Assembly: GCA_040289475.1 (NCBI GenBank) | Contig: PSLF01000003.1 | Span: forward strand, 1-64,000 | Length of the DNA: 64,000 bases | Direction of reading: 5' to 3' | Source: Acidimicrobiia bacterium | GTDB taxonomy: Bacteria; Actinomycetota; Acidimicrobiia; ATN3; PSLF01 | Shown: positions 61,962-64,000 of the stretch, piece after piece | Layout: each line of letters begins with the position of its first letter | How positions within the stretch are numbered: position 1 is the first letter of the stretch | Made by a program: the position numbers and the translations under genes | The notes under the pieces: model-generated | The model's database searches: none | Seen by the model: the letters and a program-made list of their open reading frames with translations, nothing else | Told to the model about the DNA's origin: nothing

Positions 61962-63800
61962 TCATCCGCCAGAGCCCACGCGTGCACGTCCTCGGGCCGA
62001 GTTAGAAGCAGTCACAGAGTCTTCCAGAGTCTCAGTGCGAGACCCTTTTGCAAAAGCAGATTGATCCCCAGAAGGGGGGATGTCGTAGTGCCTCAGTACA
62101 AAGCCCATGACATCAGAAAATACCGGAGCAGCAGACAATCCCCCGTAGTACGGGACCGGCTCGTCGAGTACCACTGCGACAACGAACTTGGGGCGCTCCA
62201 CAGGAGCGAATCCGATGAAAGAGGCTACATAACGGTCGAGATACCCACCGCTTTCGGACGGCTTTCTCGCCGTTCCAGTCTTTCCGGCTACCTGGTAACC
62301 AGCGACAGCAGCCCGCTTTCCCGTTCCTTCCGCCACTACACCCGCGAGAATCTCGCGCAGCTCTTTCGCCGTTTCGGGTGAGACGACTCGGACCGATGCA
62401 GTCGTGGGTGCAAGCTCCTCGACTTTCCTGCCCTCGGGGTCTATCACTCGCGCTTTGAGAAGGCGGGGAGAAACCCGTACACCGTCGTTAGCGATGGTCG
62501 CATAGACCTGAGCCAACTGAACACCAGTTACAGCGATCCCTTGCCCTATTGGGATGGTGCCGATGGAAGTTGCCCACCATTTGTCCGCCGGCAGAACGAT
62601 ACCTTTAGCCTCCCCAGGAATGGGAAGCCCCGTAGGCGTTCCGTACCCGAACGCACGCAGATATTTGTCGAGAGTTTGCGCTCCCAAACGCTGGGCAATC
62701 TTTATAGTCCCGATGTTAGAGGAGTGAACCACGATGTCTCGTACGGTCCAAGACACAGGGGGGTGCTCCTCGGCATCTTTGAACTCTGCATCGGCGATGC
62801 GGTATCTGTTGGGAACCCCGATTTTTTCGTCGAGAGAAATCGCATGCTCTTCGAGGGCGGCAGCTGCAGTAATCACCTTGTTCGTAGAGCCTGGCTCGAA
62901 GACATCGGCAGTCAAGCGGTTTCTTCTAGACCAGCCATCTGCCTTCCAAAATTCGTTCGGGTCAAACGTAGGAAGATTAGCCATTGCCAAAATTTCACCT
63001 GTGTCGGCCTCCATCACGAGGATGGAGCCACCTTTAGCTTTGTAACGCTCGACCGCTGAGGCTAAAAACGACTCAGCGCGGTACTGGACATCACTATCGA
63101 TCGTCAGCATTACGTCCGAGCCCGCTACTGGCGGCTCAAAGTGATACTCCGCTTGAGGGATGGGGCGACCTTGGGGATCCTGCTCGACCGCGAAAGATCC
63201 TGGGATGCCAGCCAAAAGCTGCTCGGCGCCTTTTTCGAGCCCTTCCAGACCTTGGTTGTCTGTACCTACAAACCCCAGAACAGAGGCAGCGAGGCTTCCA
63301 CCGGGATATCGCCTGGTCGACTCCTCCACAAGGGTTATCCCGTCTAGCGACGCGGCTCGTATCTTCTCTGCCCTCGAGTAATCGATCTTACGAGCAACAT
63401 ATGCGAACTTCGAGTCTCCAGAGATACGTGCCAATACTTCGTGAAATGGAAGTTCCAAAATGCCGGAAAGGGTCGAGGCAACCTTTTCTTTGTCAGCGAT
63501 CGCAGATGGATTCGCCACAACGGTCATCGCTTTGACCGAAATTGCAAGGGACTTCCCGTTGCAGTCCAAGATGTCCCCCCTCGGAGTGGAAAGCTGTGCC
63601 ACTCGAAACCTTTGAGCAGTAGCCAGCTCCTTGAATCTGGCACCTTGAATTCCTTGTAACTGTACGAGTCTCGCTACCTCGCTAGCTGCAACAAGAAGAA
63701 TGACCGCCAACAGGCCTCCGATCCTCCTGCGTCCCGCCTTGTCCGCTGCTTTTGCGGCACTTAGAGCCGGGTGTTCAACCACAGGAGCACCGGAGTTCAT
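61962..63800 (-). CDS. ftsI: Septal transpeptidase FtsI (PBP3, class B)
   Basis: 612 aa. Crosslinks septal peptidoglycan with FtsW. One membrane helix near the N-terminus (about 28-45, GLLAVILLVAASEVARL), the PBP dimerisation/pedestal region, then the penicillin-binding domain with all three motifs: STNK (SxxK) near residue 303, SSN, and KTGT. The C-terminal tail is short and Ser/Arg-rich. The ATG at 63800 overlaps the stop of the upstream gene (ATGA). Followed by murE after 16 bp. Confidence 0.96.
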   Translation of the reverse strand: MNSGAPVVEHPALSAAKAADKAGRRRIGGLLAVILLVAASEVARLVQLQGIQGARFKELATAQRFRVAQLSTPRGDILDCNGKSLAISVKAMTVVANPSAIADKEKVASTLSGILELPFHEVLARISGDSKFAYVARKIDYSRAEKIRAASLDGITLVEESTRRYPGGSLAASVLGFVGTDNQGLEGLEKGAEQLLAGIPGSFAVEQDPQGRPIPQAEYHFEPPVAGSDVMLTIDSDVQYRAESFLASAVERYKAKGGSILVMEADTGEILAMANLPTFDPNEFWKADGWSRRNRLTADVFEPGSTNKVITAAAALEEHAISLDEKIGVPNRYRIADAEFKDAEEHPPVSWTVRDIVVHSSNIGTIKIAQRLGAQTLDKYLRAFGYGTPTGLPIPGEAKGIVLPADKWWATSIGTIPIGQGIAVTGVQLAQVYATIANDGVRVSPRLLKARVIDPEGRKVEELAPTTASVRVVSPETAKELREILAGVVAEGTGKRAAVAGYQVAGKTGTARKPSESGGYLDRYVASFIGFAPVERPKFVVAVVLDEPVPYYGGLSAAPVFSDVMGFVLRHYDIPPSGDQSAFAKGSRTETLEDSVTASNSARGRARVGSGG

Positions 63801-64000
63801 TTGATCTCCCCTGGCTTCGAGGAAACTCCCCCAGCATCGCCGTCATTGGTACTTTGAGCATCAAAGCGAGAAGGCGAGTTATCTGCTTTGAGCTCGGAGT
63901 TTGGCACCGAAAAAGAGCTGGGTCCAAAATCTCCGGTCCCAGGAGGTACCGAAGGTCCCATCTGAAGCGGTTCCTCTAGAGGAGCGTCCGAAAGGCCCAA
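63797..64000 (-). CDS. Partial gene upstream of ftsI, C-terminal end only
   Basis: The last 67 residues of a protein that continues past the window edge. They are hydrophilic and Ser/Pro/Gly-rich (FGPSSFSVPNSELKADNSPS), with no domain. The stop overlaps the ftsI ATG (ATGA), so it is the preceding gene in the operon. In actinobacterial clusters this place is held by an FtsL-like or unknown small membrane protein after rsmH; that identity is inferred only from position. Confidence 0.6.
   Translation of the reverse strand: MGLSDAPLEEPLQMGPSVPPGTGDFGPSSFSVPNSELKADNSPSRFDAQSTNDGDAGGVSSKPGEIK

Noticed and set aside
1-64000. tRNA, rRNA, CRISPR arrays, insertion sequences, prophage
   Set aside because: No T-loop plus acceptor pairs, direct-repeat arrays, transposase or integrase genes, or terminal inverted repeats were seen.

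Overview
The window looks like a chromosomal stretch of an actinobacterium, and the class Acidimicrobiia is my best guess. The evidence is the division/wall (dcw) cluster without ftsA, the SepF-YggT-DivIVA set beside ftsZ, an eukaryote-like (type 2) isoleucyl-tRNA synthetase, a COG1478 (F420 gamma-glutamyl ligase-like) domain, a thiolase-like/crotonase pair, frequent GTG and TTG starts, and many ATGA/GTGA stop-start overlaps. No rRNA, tRNA, CRISPR array, insertion sequence or prophage was seen. The lineage is inferred, not demonstrated.

Layout. 1-8 kb: DUF255 thioredoxin-like protein, nicotinamidase, a sigma-70 factor, a membrane zinc-ribbon protein facing a tail-anchored Ser/Thr kinase, and a TPR/COG1478 fusion. 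8-14 kb (minus strand): a coupled operon of GbsR-type regulator, FMN split-barrel protein and UbiA prenyltransferase carrying its own split-barrel domain; then murJ coupled to a DegT-type aminotransferase. 14-22 kb (plus strand): thiolase-like protein plus enoyl-CoA hydratase, a MacB-type ABC exporter with one adaptor gene on each side, an unknown protein and a thioesterase. 22-34 kb: dnaE, a degenerate histidine-kinase-like protein, glycogen debranching enzyme, a GT4 glycosyltransferase, an orphan chemoreceptor-like protein and alpha-galactosidase. 34-41 kb: dxs; sat and cysH for assimilatory sulfate reduction, divergent from an Rrf2 regulator; a membrane protein of unknown function coupled to an RluA-family pseudouridine synthase. 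41-46 kb: lspA, a DksA/TraR finger with a histone-H1-like tail, a DUF167 protein and ileS. 46-64 kb (minus strand): divIVA, yggT, sepF, yggS, pgeF, ftsZ, ftsQ, murB, murC, murG, ftsW, murD, mraY, murE, ftsI and the tail of one more gene.

How the genes fit together. The last 17 kb encodes peptidoglycan precursor synthesis (MurB to MurG, MraY), septal polymerisation (FtsW, FtsI), the Z ring and its SepF anchor, and polar organisation (DivIVA). MurJ at 12 kb supplies lipid II flipping. murF is missing from the cluster. Sat and CysH make sulfite from sulfate through APS, probably under the Fe-S-type Rrf2 regulator next door; a perfect 13-bp dyad lies between them. The UbiA protein and Dxs serve quinone and isoprenoid supply.

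The less ordinary parts are two genes that seem to start at CTG behind optimal Shine-Dalgarno sequences, the split-barrel/UbiA fusion, the TPR/COG1478 fusion, the double-adaptor exporter, the kinase-like protein without a usable ATPase domain, and the chemoreceptor-like protein with a purely membrane-embedded front end. Where several starts are possible I chose by Shine-Dalgarno position and say so. Promoter calls were made by eye.
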